A stretch of 64,000 nucleotides of DNA from Acidobacteriaceae bacterium. Its GTDB lineage: Bacteria > Acidobacteriota > Terriglobia > Terriglobales > Acidobacteriaceae. The stretch is taken from positions 1-64,000 of the forward strand of contig PLBY01000084.1 of the NCBI GenBank assembly GCA_003134655.1. Direction: 5' to 3'. The notes below the pieces were generated by a model. That model ran no database searches, was not told where the DNA came from, and saw nothing but the letters and a program-made list of their open reading frames with translations. The first letter of the stretch is position 1. The number at the start of each line of letters is the position of its first letter. The translations under genes and the position numbers were made by a program. Below are positions 25,214-34,130 of the stretch, piece by piece.

Positions 25214-25654
25214 ATGCACGCCTCTCCCGGCGACAATCTTATTGTGCAAAACGACTCGGCAATCAGTTCTCCAACCGCATCGGCTGAGGCGCGCGAACCG
25301 TTTGTGCCGGGAGCGCTTGTCATTGCGACTTTGTGCAATCCGCGGGAGAAGTTCTGGGGGATGATCCTTGCTCTGGCCGCCGAGGGCCTCAGCCTGAGCG
25401 GAGCGGAACTCGCGTCTTTCGAGGATCTCGCCGTGATGGTGCGAGACGGCGAGCCCTTCACGCCGGCGGTTGTTTTCTTCCCCATGCACCGCATTGAGCG
25501 CGTCGAACTGGACTTGGCCGACGGCAGCCTGCCTTCTCTCTCGCAACGCTTCTTCGCCAAGACAGGGCTGGAGCCGTCAGTCGCGCTCACCCCGGGGAAT
25601 CAGGGCAACGACTCTCACGATTCCGGATCGCATGCTTCAAAGGAGCGTGCGTGA
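25214..25654 (+). CDS. conserved hypothetical protein
   Basis: A 146-aa protein beginning MHASPGDNLIVQND. The core EPFVPGALVIATLCNPREKF followed by WGMILALAAEGLSLSG, and then VVFFPMHRIERVELD and SLSQRFFAKTG, looks like a well-folded single domain and reads as protein throughout. I recall similar sequences in Acidobacteria without assigned function. Its stop overlaps the GTG of the next gene in GTGA (25651-25654), so the two are translationally coupled and may act together at the membrane. No signal peptide or catalytic motif is visible. Confidence 0.75.
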   Translation: MHASPGDNLIVQNDSAISSPTASAEAREPFVPGALVIATLCNPREKFWGMILALAAEGLSLSGAELASFEDLAVMVRDGEPFTPAVVFFPMHRIERVELDLADGSLPSLSQRFFAKTGLEPSVALTPGNQGNDSHDSGSHASKERA

Positions 25655-26241
25655 AGCTCTCTCAAATTTTCACTGCCCCCAATCAACTCACATTGCTGCG
25701 GATGATCTTCGTTCCGTTCATTGTGATTCACCTCGTGGAAGGGCGCTATCTCTGGGCACTGGTCGTATTCGTGATCGCCGGGTTTAGCGATGGACTGGAC
25801 GGGCTACTGGCCCGCACGCTTCATCAGCAGACTCTGCTCGGACAGTATCTGGATCCCATTGCGGACAAGCTTTTGCTGAGCACCATGTTTTTGGTGCTCT
25901 CTATCTTGCATAAGATCCCGTGGAAGTTCACGGTGGTGGTGTTTAGCCGCGACATTTCGATTCTTGCTGCCAGTGCAGTGCTGTTCGCGATCGCCGGCCT
26001 GCGCAATTTTCGCCCCAGCATTTTCGGTAAAGCCAACACGGTGTCGCAGATCGCGGCCGTGTTTTTCGTTCTGCTCTTTCAGATTCGCCCCACGCGCGGG
26101 ATATGGATCGCGCGTACCGAGTTTCTGCGGGCTACTTTCATCTTCACCATCATCTCTGCGCTGCATTATGTCATTCTGGTGCAGAAGCGTTTGCGCGAGC
26201 ACACACATGCTCTGCCCCCGGCCCGGAATTCGGCTGTCTGA
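25651..26241 (+). CDS. CDP-alcohol phosphatidyltransferase (PgsA-like)
   Basis: A 196-aa inner-membrane enzyme. The family signature DGLDGLLARTLHQQTLLGQY followed by LDPIADK supplies the DGxxAR(x)nGxxxDxxxD residues that bind CDP and metal. Four to six transmembrane helices surround it (LVVFVIAGF, LLSTMFLVLSIL, ISILAASAVLFAIAGL, ATFIFTIISALHYVIL). The opening FTAPNQLTLLRMIFVPF is typical of phosphatidylglycerophosphate synthases, so that activity is likely. GTG 25651 overlaps the upstream stop. The 3' end is followed 68 bp later by cysS. Confidence 0.92.
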   Translation: MKLSQIFTAPNQLTLLRMIFVPFIVIHLVEGRYLWALVVFVIAGFSDGLDGLLARTLHQQTLLGQYLDPIADKLLLSTMFLVLSILHKIPWKFTVVVFSRDISILAASAVLFAIAGLRNFRPSIFGKANTVSQIAAVFFVLLFQIRPTRGIWIARTEFLRATFIFTIISALHYVILVQKRLREHTHALPPARNSAV

Positions 26242-26309
26242 CGGCGATTTGACCCACTCTTGCGCCGAACCTAGAATCTTAAGTTCGTTTCCTGGTGCTC
26301 GAACTTCCT

Positions 26310-27794
26310 ATGGCACTTCGTCTTTTTAATACCATGTCGTCGCAGATCGAGGAATTCCACCCGCTGCGCGACCGTGAAGTCCGCATGTACGCCTGCGGCC
26401 CAACCGTTTACGACTACGGACACATTGGCAACTTCCGCACCTTCGTCGCAGTCGACCTTCTGCGCCGGTTCTTCCGGCAGAGCGGATACACCGTGCGCCA
26501 CGTCATGAACATCACCGACGTCGACGACAAAATTATCCGCAACGCGGCGCGCGACGGCGTCAGCGTGCAGCAGTACACCGCGAAATATGAAAAGGCATTC
26601 CTGGAAGACGCCGCCATGATCGGCATTGAGGAGCCGACTCTGGTGCGCGCGACGGAACACATTCCGGAAATGGCGGCCTTCGTCGCCACACTGGTGGAGC
26701 GAGGCATCGCCTATCGCACCGACGACGGCTCCTATTATTTTCGCATCGCCAAATTCCCCCAGTACGGCAAGCTCTCGAAAAAAGACTTCAGCGGCATGCT
26801 GGACGGCGCACGCGTTGACGTCGACGAATATGACAAAGTCAGCGCGCGCGACTTCGCGCTGTGGAAGGCGCCGAAGCCGGGCGAGGCTTCGTGGGATACC
26901 TCGATTGGGACGGGGCGTCCGGGCTGGCATCTGGAGTGCTCGGTCATGTCGATGGGGGCACTGGGAGAGAGCTTCGACCTGCATGCGGGCGGGGAAGACC
27001 TGATCTTTCCGCATCATGAGAATGAGATCGCGCAGTCGGAATCCTTTACCGGTAAGCCTTTCGCGAATTTCTGGTTCCATGCGCGCTTTCTGCTGGTCGA
27101 GGGCGAGAAGATGTCGAAGAGCCTGGGGAACTTCTTTACGCTTCGCGACCTGGTGCTGAAAGGGCATAAACCGTCGTCGATCCGATATTTGCTGACCTCT
27201 GTTCCCTATCGGAACCAGTTGAATTTCACGTTCGACGGTTTAAAGCAGGCTGCAGTTTCCGTTGAGCGCTTGCGGAGTTTTCGTCTTCGCTTGAGTTCGG
27301 GTACTTTTGCGGACGGCTCCAACTCCGAAATGAAGGCTCTGGCCGCGCAGGCCGTCGAGCGCATGACCGCTGCCTTGGACGATGACCTCAACACCGCTCA
27401 GGCGCAAGCCGCGATCTTCGAGATGGTTCGGCAGGCCAACGCTGCGTTCGACATGGGCGGAATCAAGAAAGATGATGTCGCACCGTTGTTGGCGGCATTG
27501 GCGAAGTTCGACGAGATATTCGCCGTGCTCGACGACGACGATGGCCCCAAGATGAAGCGCGTCCTCGAGTGGGCCCAAGCAGAAGGCCGTGACAAAGAAG
27601 TGAGTGACGCATTGCGCGAAGCACTGCAATCAGGACAACGCTCGGATGCAGACATCGAGAAGAAGATTGGCGACATGAAGGACGCGCGTAGCGCCCGCGA
27701 CTTCAAGACTTCAGACGCCATCCGTGCCGAACTCGCTGATGCCGGCATCCTCGTGGAAATCACCAAAGACGGCATCCGCTGGAGAAGAAAATGA
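26310..27794 (+). CDS. cysS: cysteinyl-tRNA synthetase
   Basis: A 494-aa class I synthetase charging tRNA-Cys. The opening RMYACGPTVYDYGHIGNFRT contains the zinc-ligand Cys and the HIGH-type motif; MNITDVDDKII, WHLECSVMSM and PHHENEIAQSE are zinc and substrate segments; KMSKSLGNF is the KMSKS loop. The C-terminus contains the DALR-like anticodon-binding helices (MTAALDDDLNTAQAQAAIFE). ATG 26310 is favoured over GTG 26295 because the family starts at MALRLFNT. Single gene; the downstream spacer holds a heptamer repeat. Confidence 0.96.
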   Translation: MALRLFNTMSSQIEEFHPLRDREVRMYACGPTVYDYGHIGNFRTFVAVDLLRRFFRQSGYTVRHVMNITDVDDKIIRNAARDGVSVQQYTAKYEKAFLEDAAMIGIEEPTLVRATEHIPEMAAFVATLVERGIAYRTDDGSYYFRIAKFPQYGKLSKKDFSGMLDGARVDVDEYDKVSARDFALWKAPKPGEASWDTSIGTGRPGWHLECSVMSMGALGESFDLHAGGEDLIFPHHENEIAQSESFTGKPFANFWFHARFLLVEGEKMSKSLGNFFTLRDLVLKGHKPSSIRYLLTSVPYRNQLNFTFDGLKQAAVSVERLRSFRLRLSSGTFADGSNSEMKALAAQAVERMTAALDDDLNTAQAQAAIFEMVRQANAAFDMGGIKKDDVAPLLAALAKFDEIFAVLDDDDGPKMKRVLEWAQAEGRDKEVSDALREALQSGQRSDADIEKKIGDMKDARSARDFKTSDAIRAELADAGILVEITKDGIRWRRK

Positions 27795-27807
27795 CGAGGC
27801 GATGTTA

Positions 27808-27842
27808 AGCTGAAAGCTGACGGCTGATAGCTGACAGCTTTT
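27808..27842 (+). repeat. 7-bp degenerate tandem repeat
   Basis: Five adjoining heptamers: AGCTGAA, AGCTGAC, GGCTGAT, AGCTGAC, AGCTTTT. They fill the 51-bp spacer between cysS and the FmdE-like gene and run to within three bases of its GTG start, so they occupy where a ribosome binding site would be. Two other loci in the window have different heptamers of the same period. Confidence 0.8.
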
Positions 27843-27845
27843 CCT

Positions 27846-28433
27846 GTGAAATCCCTCGACGAATATCTCCGCGACGCTGAACAGGCCCACGGACACATCT
27901 GTGCCGGGCAAGTCCTGGGCGTGCGCCTCGCAATGCTGGGCCTGCAGAAACTTGGCGTTGATGATCCGCAAGGAAAAGACAGAAAGCGCCTGGTGACCTT
28001 CGTCGAAATCGACCGCTGCGCAACAGACGCCGTCGGCGTGGTCACCGGATGCCGCCTGGGCAAGCGCGCGCTAAAGTTCCGCGACTGGGGCAAGGTTGCG
28101 GCCACGTTTGTGGATGTCAGCAACGGCAAGGCGATCCGCATCGCGGCGAAAGAATCGTCAAAGGCTCTGGCTCGCGAGAAGCATCCGGAGATCACAGACA
28201 AGAACCAGCAGCAAATGCTGGCCTATCGCGAGATCTCGGACGACGACCTTTTCACTACGCAGTGGGTTAGGGTTGAACTGCCGCCCGAAGAATTTCCGGG
28301 ATACAAAGGTGAGCGCGTAACGTGTGACGGATGCGGGGAAGGAATTAACTTCCGGAGAGAAGTTCGTCGCGAGGGAAAGGTTTTGTGCCGAGCGTGCGCT
28401 GGAGAGAGTTACTACGAACCATTAGCGGAATGA
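27846..28433 (+). CDS. FmdE-like protein with C-terminal zinc ribbon
   Basis: A 195-aa protein resembling subunit E of formylmethanofuran dehydrogenase. The opening [20 protein letters not shown] carries the conserved HGHxC, and [20 protein letters not shown] contains the second conserved Cys pair. A DksA/TraR-like ribbon follows at the end: [10 protein letters not shown]...CRACAG. In other bacteria FmdE-like proteins accompany molybdopterin enzymes, but no formate dehydrogenase or molybdenum genes are visible here. GTG 27846 is the start, with no clear Shine-Dalgarno. Its last 12 bases overlap the end of gatA, which runs in the opposite direction. Confidence 0.85.
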   Translation: MKSLDEYLRDAEQAHGHICAGQVLGVRLAMLGLQKLGVDDPQGKDRKRLVTFVEIDRCATDAVGVVTGCRLGKRALKFRDWGKVAATFVDVSNGKAIRIAAKESSKALAREKHPEITDKNQQQMLAYREISDDDLFTTQWVRVELPPEEFPGYKGERVTCDGCGEGINFRREVRREGKVLCRACAGESYYEPLAE

Positions 28434-29858
28434 GCGCTCGTAATGATGTGCGACCCGAAGAATGGTCGCTTCGTCGAAGTGCTTTCCTAGAATCTGCAAC
28501 CCGATAGGCAACTTCTCTCTCGTCTCACCGCACGGCACCGAAATCCCCGGAATCCCCGCCAGATCTGCGGTCACTGTATAGATATCGGCCAGGTACATCG
28601 CAAGCGGATCATTCGACTTCTCGCCCAGCCGGAACGCTGCTGTCGGACTCGTGGGCGTCACAATCGCGTCCACCTTCCGGAAGGCTTCATCGAAGTCGCG
28701 CGTCAGCAGCGTCCGCACCTTCTGTGCCTTCAGATAATACGCATCGTAGTAGCCAGCGCTGAGCGCATACGTACCGAGTATGATGCGCCGTTTCACTTCC
28801 GCTCCGAAGCCTTCGTCGCGGCTACGGCAGTACACTTCCGACAGCGTCTTCACTCCGCGCGCCCGATGGCTGTAGCGCACGCCGTCGTAGCGAGCCAGAT
28901 TGGACGAGGCTTCCGCCGTCGCAATCAGGTAATACGTCGGAATCGCGTACGGCGTATGCGGCAGTGAAACCGGCACGATCTCGCAGCCCAGGCTCTTGAG
29001 CTGGTCGATCGCCGCTTCCACGGCCTGCCGGACTTCGTCGTCCAGGCCCTCTCCGAAATATTCTTTCGCGACGCCAAGTTTCATTCCACGCACAGGCTTG
29101 TCGAGTTCGGCAACATAATCGGGCACCGGAACGTCCGCCGAGGTGGAATCCATGGGATCGCGTCCGGCAATCGCGCGCAGCACAATCGCCGCGTCTTTCA
29201 CGGTTTTCGCCAGCGGTCCAATGTGGTCGAGCGACGATGCAAACGCGATCAGTCCGTAACGCGAGACGCGTCCATAGGTCGGCATCAATCCGACCACTCC
29301 GCAAAATGACGCTGGCTGGCGGATCGAACCGCCAGTGTCGGAGCCGAGAGTAACTACGGCCATGTCCGCGGCTACGGCCGCGGCCGAACCGCCGGAGGAT
29401 CCTCCGGGCACGCGGCTCAGATCGCGCGGATTGCGCACAGGATGATAGGCGGAGTTTTCATTCGACGAGCCCATGGCGAACTCATCGCAGTTCATCTTGC
29501 CCAGCACCACCGCGCCTGCCCCTTCCATGCGGGCGACGGCGGTGCAGTCATAGGGAGGAATGTACTTCTCCAGAATCTTCGACCCGGCGGTGGTACGCAG
29601 GCCGCGCGTGCTCATCACATCCTTGATTCCGACCGGCACCCCGCCCAACGGCGGCAGCGTCTTGCCTTCCGCCGCCATGCGGTCGATGCGATCCGCCTGC
29701 TCGAGAGCACGCTCTTTCGAGAGGGTCAGGAATGCACCGATCTGGCCGTCTTCCTGCTTGATGCGGGCGTAGTGCGCCTCGGTCAGTGCGAGCGCTGTCG
29801 TCTCCCGCTCTTGTACAGCGCTGCGGGCGGCGTCGATCGTGAGTAAAGTCAGGTCCAT
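28422..29858 (-). CDS. gatA: Asp-tRNA(Asn)/Glu-tRNA(Gln) amidotransferase subunit A
   Basis: A 478-aa amidase-signature enzyme that releases ammonia from glutamine for tRNA-bound Glu/Asp amidation in the cytosol. The Ser-cisSer-Lys triad is visible: Lys in [12 protein letters not shown], the SSG loop [19 protein letters not shown], and the nucleophile region [20 protein letters not shown]. The C-terminal [20 protein letters not shown] is typical of GatA. It is 24 bp downstream of gatC; gatB is not in this window. Its 3' end overlaps the FmdE-like gene by 12 bases. Confidence 0.96.
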   Translation of the reverse strand: MDLTLLTIDAARSAVQERETTALALTEAHYARIKQEDGQIGAFLTLSKERALEQADRIDRMAAEGKTLPPLGGVPVGIKDVMSTRGLRTTAGSKILEKYIPPYDCTAVARMEGAGAVVLGKMNCDEFAMGSSNENSAYHPVRNPRDLSRVPGGSSGGSAAAVAADMAVVTLGSDTGGSIRQPASFCGVVGLMPTYGRVSRYGLIAFASSLDHIGPLAKTVKDAAIVLRAIAGRDPMDSTSADVPVPDYVAELDKPVRGMKLGVAKEYFGEGLDDEVRQAVEAAIDQLKSLGCEIVPVSLPHTPYAIPTYYLIATAEASSNLARYDGVRYSHRARGVKTLSEVYCRSRDEGFGAEVKRRIILGTYALSAGYYDAYYLKAQKVRTLLTRDFDEAFRKVDAIVTPTSPTAAFRLGEKSNDPLAMYLADIYTVTADLAGIPGISVPCGETREKLPIGLQILGKHFDEATILRVAHHYERSFR

Positions 29859-29882
29859 CTGGGATCTTCGCGGATCTTGGAT

Positions 29883-30221
29883 CTATCGCTCAATTACTTT
29901 CGGGACGCGGAAGAAATCATCGTCGGCATCAGGCGCGTTCGCGAGAGCCTCTTCATGCGGCAAAGACTTGCGCAGTCCTTCGAGCACATCTTCGCGGCTC
30001 GCGTACGCGAAACGCGCGCTTCCCTGCTTCGCCTCATCCACTCCATAGCGATCGGAAACCTGCGCCATCGGCGGCACCTCAGAAGTATCGAGTTCGTTGA
30101 GGCGGTCAACATACTCGAGAATGGAGTTCAGATCACGCAGCATTCCCGCACGCTCTTCCTCGGTGAGTTCCAGATTGGCCAGGTCGGCGACGTAGGCAAC
30201 GTCTTTGTCGGTAACTTTCAT
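29883..30221 (-). CDS. gatC: Asp-tRNA(Asn)/Glu-tRNA(Gln) amidotransferase subunit C
   Basis: A 112-aa accessory subunit that stabilises the GatAB complex. It has the usual opening KVTDKDVAYVADLANLELTE followed by EERAGMLRDLNSILEYVDRL, a central Pro-containing VPPMAQV and a C-terminal DDDFFRVPKVIE that contacts GatA. ATG 30221 is the natural start; an upstream extension to 30278 has no family match. It is 24 bp upstream of gatA and 19 bp downstream of the DUF721 gene. Confidence 0.94.
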   Translation of the reverse strand: MKVTDKDVAYVADLANLELTEEERAGMLRDLNSILEYVDRLNELDTSEVPPMAQVSDRYGVDEAKQGSARFAYASREDVLEGLRKSLPHEEALANAPDADDDFFRVPKVIER

Positions 30222-30240
30222 GGGAGTAATGAGCCGGAAT

Positions 30241-30546
30241 TCAGCGCTGGTTTTTGTTCGCGCTCTCCGCGGGCGCAACTACGAACTCAATTCGGCGAAC
30301 TGCCTCGGTCGTGTACCGGTTGATCATCGCCAGATAGCGCGGCGCGAGAGCTTGCAGTTCAGCTTTCCATCCCTGACCAGCGACTTCGACGCGCAGCACG
30401 CCGTCTTCGAAACTCAACGCGCGCGTGCGCTCCGCCACGGCTGATCCGCAGACGACGGGCCAGGCCATCAGCGGCGCTTCAGCCCGCGGCGCCAGCCGCA
30501 AAGACTGCGCGACGATTTTTTCCAGCCCCGACCCCGCTTGTTCCAA
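30241..30546 (-). CDS. DUF721 / DciA-like protein
   Basis: A 101-aa protein. LMAWPVVCGSAVAERTRALS followed by GVLRVEVAGQGWKAELQALA matches the DUF721 fold, a KH-like domain shared with DciA, the loader of the DnaB helicase in many bacteria. The position upstream of gatCA is not informative about function. An N-terminal helical lead (LEKIVAQSLRLAP) is usual. It could be the replicative helicase loader or a paralogue; there is no replication gene nearby to decide. Confidence 0.8.
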   Translation of the reverse strand: MEQAGSGLEKIVAQSLRLAPRAEAPLMAWPVVCGSAVAERTRALSFEDGVLRVEVAGQGWKAELQALAPRYLAMINRYTTEAVRRIEFVVAPAESANKNQR

Positions 30547-30640
30547 GTGCAGTTCCTCGCCTCGTAAGTGCTGTCACCAACCTGCGAGACAACGATTTTA
30601 GCATTGCTCTCGCAGGCAGGCTGGCCACCCCCGCAAAACC

Positions 30641-31996
30641 TCAAACCGGGAATTCGCGGCGCACGAATTCGAGTGCCGCATCCCGCGAAGCCAGCCGCCC
30701 TTCGAGCTGCGCATCTTCCACCGCGGTAAGGATCTCGCGAAATTTCGGCCCAGGCAAATGCCCCGCGGCGATCAGGTCATCGCCGGTCACCAGGGGCGCA
30801 GGCCGCATCTTCTCCGCCGGAATCTCCGCGCGCTTGTGCTGGATAAATTCATACGTCGCCAGGTTTCGGTGGCTGGCTAGGCAGTCCGCGCGGTGCAGGG
30901 CGAGATGCTCATCGAACGCGGGCATGCGCAAAAATCGCTTCAGCGTCGATTCCTTCATCCGCGTGGCGTGACCAAAGCGCATGTGGTTGTCGACGAGCGC
31001 CAGAATCTGTTCGGCCTCGTCGTTGGAAAATCGCAACTCCCGGCAGATTTTCTCCGCCATCTTCACGCCCACCTCAACGTGCCCATCGAACCGGATGCGA
31101 TCGGGCGCCACCCGGAACGTCGCCGGCTTGCCCACATCGTGCAGCAAGGCTCCCCACGCCAGCGTCAACAGACAAGGACTCGGCAGGTTGTCTAGCAACA
31201 GTAGTGTATGCACGAACACATCGCCCTCGGGATGGAATTCCGCAGGCTGCTCGACACCCTTCATTGCCGAAATATCCGGCAGAACATGATCGAGCAAACC
31301 ACTTGCATCCAGCAGCAGAAACGCGCGCCGCGCATGCCCTTCGGTCAGCATGCGGGTCAGCTCGTCACGCACACGTTCGCGCGAAACAACCTGTATCTGC
31401 TCAGCCAGTTTCTGCATGGCGGCGAAGGTCGCGGGCTCGATCGTGTACTCCAATCGCGCTGCAAAGCGCACGGCTCGCAGCATGCGCAGTTTGTCTTCGC
31501 CGAAGCGCTGCTCGGGATCGCCAATGGTGCGAATGATTCCCAACTTAAGGTCAGCGCGACCGCCTACATAATCGAGCACCTCGCCGCTGACGGGATCGAG
31601 CAACATCCCGTTGATCGTGAAATCCCGCCGCGCCACATCCTCGCGCGGATCGCGGCTGAACCGCACTTCATCCGGATGGCGGCCATCGGAGTAGCCAATA
31701 TCACTGCGAAAAGTGGCCACTTCGACGGCATGCGATTTTGAAGACATCTCCACAGCGACGCCGCTTGCGGCATCGCTGTCCGGTGCCGGCACAAGCACCA
31801 CTCCGAATTGGGCTCCCACCGCATACGTTTCCGGGAAGATGCCCATTACCTGCTGCGGCGTCGCATTCGTGGCCACGTCGTAGTCCTTGGATTCGCGCTG
31901 GAGGAGAAGGTCCCGCACGCAGCCGCCCACCAAATAGGCCTGGAAGCCATGCTGGCGCAGGGTTTGCACGATCGAGGCGGCGAAGTCCTTCAACAT
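30641..31996 (-). CDS. CCA tRNA nucleotidyltransferase / poly(A) polymerase family with HD domain
   Basis: A 451-aa class II nucleotidyltransferase. The catalytic motif AYLVGGCVRDLLLQRESKDY followed by DVATNATP holds the GG and DxD residues; RRDFTINGMLLDP, ALRFAARLEY-like (RMLRAVRFAARLEYTI) and ERVRDELTRML are the nucleotide-selecting motifs. An HD domain follows with LLHDVGKP. ATG 31996 is preferred because GGAAGG lies eight bases upstream. It repairs or adds the CCA end of tRNAs; CCA-adding and poly(A)-adding members cannot be separated from sequence alone. It diverges from the amidohydrolase promoter. Confidence 0.93.
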   Translation of the reverse strand: MLKDFAASIVQTLRQHGFQAYLVGGCVRDLLLQRESKDYDVATNATPQQVMGIFPETYAVGAQFGVVLVPAPDSDAASGVAVEMSSKSHAVEVATFRSDIGYSDGRHPDEVRFSRDPREDVARRDFTINGMLLDPVSGEVLDYVGGRADLKLGIIRTIGDPEQRFGEDKLRMLRAVRFAARLEYTIEPATFAAMQKLAEQIQVVSRERVRDELTRMLTEGHARRAFLLLDASGLLDHVLPDISAMKGVEQPAEFHPEGDVFVHTLLLLDNLPSPCLLTLAWGALLHDVGKPATFRVAPDRIRFDGHVEVGVKMAEKICRELRFSNDEAEQILALVDNHMRFGHATRMKESTLKRFLRMPAFDEHLALHRADCLASHRNLATYEFIQHKRAEIPAEKMRPAPLVTGDDLIAAGHLPGPKFREILTAVEDAQLEGRLASRDAALEFVRREFPV

Positions 31997-32041
31997 GGGC
32001 ATCGCCTTCCATGATATCGCCCATCGCTCCGAAAAAACCCC

Positions 32042-32095
32042 TTGACACAAATGTAAAGCGTGCTTTACATTTCATGAAGTCAAGCATGCTTTACA
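32042..32095 (+). promoter_or_regulatory. promoter with two palindromic operators
   Basis: A consensus -35 TTGACA (32042-32047), a 17-base spacer and TTACAT (32065-32070) form a promoter pointing at the amidohydrolase. A perfect palindrome, TGTAAAGC-GT-GCTTTACA (32052-32069), fills the spacer and -10. A second, imperfect copy, AGTCAAGC-AT-GCTTTACA (32078-32095), lies at the expected start point; the centres are 26 bp apart. This is the layout of a repressor-controlled promoter. The repressor is unknown and no HTH gene is adjacent. Confidence 0.75.
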
Positions 32096-32236
32096 CATGA
32101 CACTTGTCACGCCGGCCACGTGACGGTTTGTACTGGCAGCAGCAAACCCGACCCAGGATGATTGGCACGTTACCCGACGTGGGACCGGTCAATCGGCACA
32201 TGAGCGAGATCGAGTTCCACACTTATGGAGATGACG

Positions 32237-34090
32237 ATGAAATCCAAACGATTTGCCTCAACTCTCAGAGTCTTTGGCTGGATGGCGTTCTATCTGCTGC
32301 TGTCCGCGCCGGCAATTATCCTCGCCGATCAAGACCACAGCGGTAGCTTCGTAATCCGCGGCGCACGTGTGTTCGATGGCCACAAAGTGCTTGAGCAAAC
32401 CGACGTCTGGGTTGAGGGCGGCAAGATTAAGGCTGTCGGCAAGAACCTGAAAGTCCCGTCGAACGTGAAAACAGTCGACGCCGCAGGCGACACTCTCCTC
32501 CCCGGCCTGATCGATTCGCACACTCACGCCTGGGGCACCGCTCTGAAAGAGGCCGAGATCTTCGGCGTCACCACCGAACTCGACATGTTCACCGGCGTGA
32601 AATATGTGCAGCAAACAAAGAAGGAGCAAGCTGAGGGCAAGGACCTCGATAGGGCGGACCTGCGATCCGCCGGCACGCTGGCGACCGCGCCCGGCGGCCA
32701 CGGGACGGAGTACGGCCTTGAGATTCCTACGCTCTCGTCGCCCTCCGAGGCGCAAGCTTGGGTCGACGCCCGCATTGCCGAAGGATCGGACTACATCAAG
32801 ATCGTGATTGACGATGCTAGCGCGTACGGAGGCCATTGCCCGACCCTCAACCAGAAGACGTTGAAGGCTCTGATCGAGGCTGCTCACAAGCGCGGCAAAC
32901 TGGCTGTGGTCCACATCGGCACGCAGCGGGATGCCCGCATTGCGATCGAGGCTGGAGCCGATGGGCTGGCGCATTTGTTCGCGGACACTGCCCCGGAACC
33001 TGACTTCGCCAAGCTCGTCGCAGCACATCACGCGTTCGTGGTGCCAACGCTGGACGTACTGGAAAGCGTAAGCGGCACAGCGAGCGGCGAATCGCTTGCG
33101 ACCGATCCTCGACTCGCGCAGTACCTCACGGCCGAGGACGTGGGCAACCTGAAGCGGTCGTTTCCGAAGTTCACCACATCGCTGAGTGAGAAATATGCCG
33201 AGCAGACCGTCGCCCAACTCAAGGCACAGCACGTTCCGGTGCTGGCTGGAACGGATGCGCCCAATCCCGGCACCTCGCACGGCGCAAGCATTCACCGCGA
33301 AATGGAACTGTTGGTGCGTTCGGGGCTCACGCCGCCGGAGGCGCTCGCTGCAGCAACGTCAGTTCCGGCCGCCGCATTTCATCTCGACGACCGCGGCGTG
33401 ATTGCTCCCGGAAAGCGCGCCGATCTGCTGCTCGTGAAGGGCGATCCCACGCAAGACATCACCGCCACCCGCGACATCGTTTCCGTATGGAAGCTGGGCG
33501 TGGAAGATGACCGGGCAAGCTACCGCGCTTCGCTCGAGAAGACAAAACTGGACGCGGCGACCGCACCCAAGCCCACAACGCCCTCGAATCCGGCGGTGGG
33601 CTTAATCAGCGACTTCGACGACGGCGAGCCCAACGCCAAGTTCGGCACGGAATGGATGCTTTCGACTGACAGCATTGCCGGCGGCAAATCCACTGGAAAC
33701 ATGAAAGTCGTCGATGGCGGCGCCAATGGAGATAAGCACGCGTTGGATGTTTCAGGCCTGATCGACGGCGGCCTGCCCTACGCGTGGGCCGGCGTGATGT
33801 GGGCGCCGGGGTCGCAACCATTTGTTCCGGTGGACTTGTCGTCGAAGAAAAGCATCTCGTTCTTCGCCAAGGGCGACGGACAAACCTACCGCGTGCTTGT
33901 CTTTACAACCAGCGGAGGACGCATCCCGGCACAGCAGACGTTTACTGCCGGCCCGGAATGGAAGAAGACGAGCATTCCCTTCTCTGCGTTCAGCGGAACC
34001 GACGGGCATGACATCTCCGCGATTCTCTTTGTGGGAGGCCCAGCGGCCGGCAAGTTCGACTTCCATGTCGACGAAATCACACTCGAGTAG
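32237..34090 (+). CDS. secreted amidohydrolase with C-terminal CIA30-like domain
   Basis: A 617-aa exported protein. A signal peptide (residues 1-31, FYLLLSAPAIILADQ) precedes an imidazolonepropionase-like amidohydrolase: LIDSHTHAWGTAL (HxH metal site), LAVVHIGTQRDARIAIEAGA, GLAHLFADTAPEPD and LAGTDAPNPGTSHGASIHRE, with the closing GVIAPGKRADLLLVKGDP. From about residue 455 a jelly-roll resembling CIA30/CBM domains begins (ISDFDDGEPNAKFGTEW ... KFDFHVDEITLE). ATG 32237 is chosen for its GGAG six bases upstream. Substrate unknown; a periplasmic peptidase/dipeptidase-like role is typical. It is the only gene downstream of the palindromic promoter. Confidence 0.88.
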   Translation: MKSKRFASTLRVFGWMAFYLLLSAPAIILADQDHSGSFVIRGARVFDGHKVLEQTDVWVEGGKIKAVGKNLKVPSNVKTVDAAGDTLLPGLIDSHTHAWGTALKEAEIFGVTTELDMFTGVKYVQQTKKEQAEGKDLDRADLRSAGTLATAPGGHGTEYGLEIPTLSSPSEAQAWVDARIAEGSDYIKIVIDDASAYGGHCPTLNQKTLKALIEAAHKRGKLAVVHIGTQRDARIAIEAGADGLAHLFADTAPEPDFAKLVAAHHAFVVPTLDVLESVSGTASGESLATDPRLAQYLTAEDVGNLKRSFPKFTTSLSEKYAEQTVAQLKAQHVPVLAGTDAPNPGTSHGASIHREMELLVRSGLTPPEALAAATSVPAAAFHLDDRGVIAPGKRADLLLVKGDPTQDITATRDIVSVWKLGVEDDRASYRASLEKTKLDAATAPKPTTPSNPAVGLISDFDDGEPNAKFGTEWMLSTDSIAGGKSTGNMKVVDGGANGDKHALDVSGLIDGGLPYAWAGVMWAPGSQPFVPVDLSSKKSISFFAKGDGQTYRVLVFTTSGGRIPAQQTFTAGPEWKKTSIPFSAFSGTDGHDISAILFVGGPAAGKFDFHVDEITLE

Positions 34091-34130
34091 GGGGCCTCAA
34101 ACAGAAGGCGTGGGATGCCCTCGGCAAGTT

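Noticed and set aside
32104..32346. An 80-codon frame after the palindromic promoter
   Set aside because: It has no ribosome site, overlaps the amidohydrolase start in another frame, and has no recognisable domain. A decayed gene cannot be excluded.
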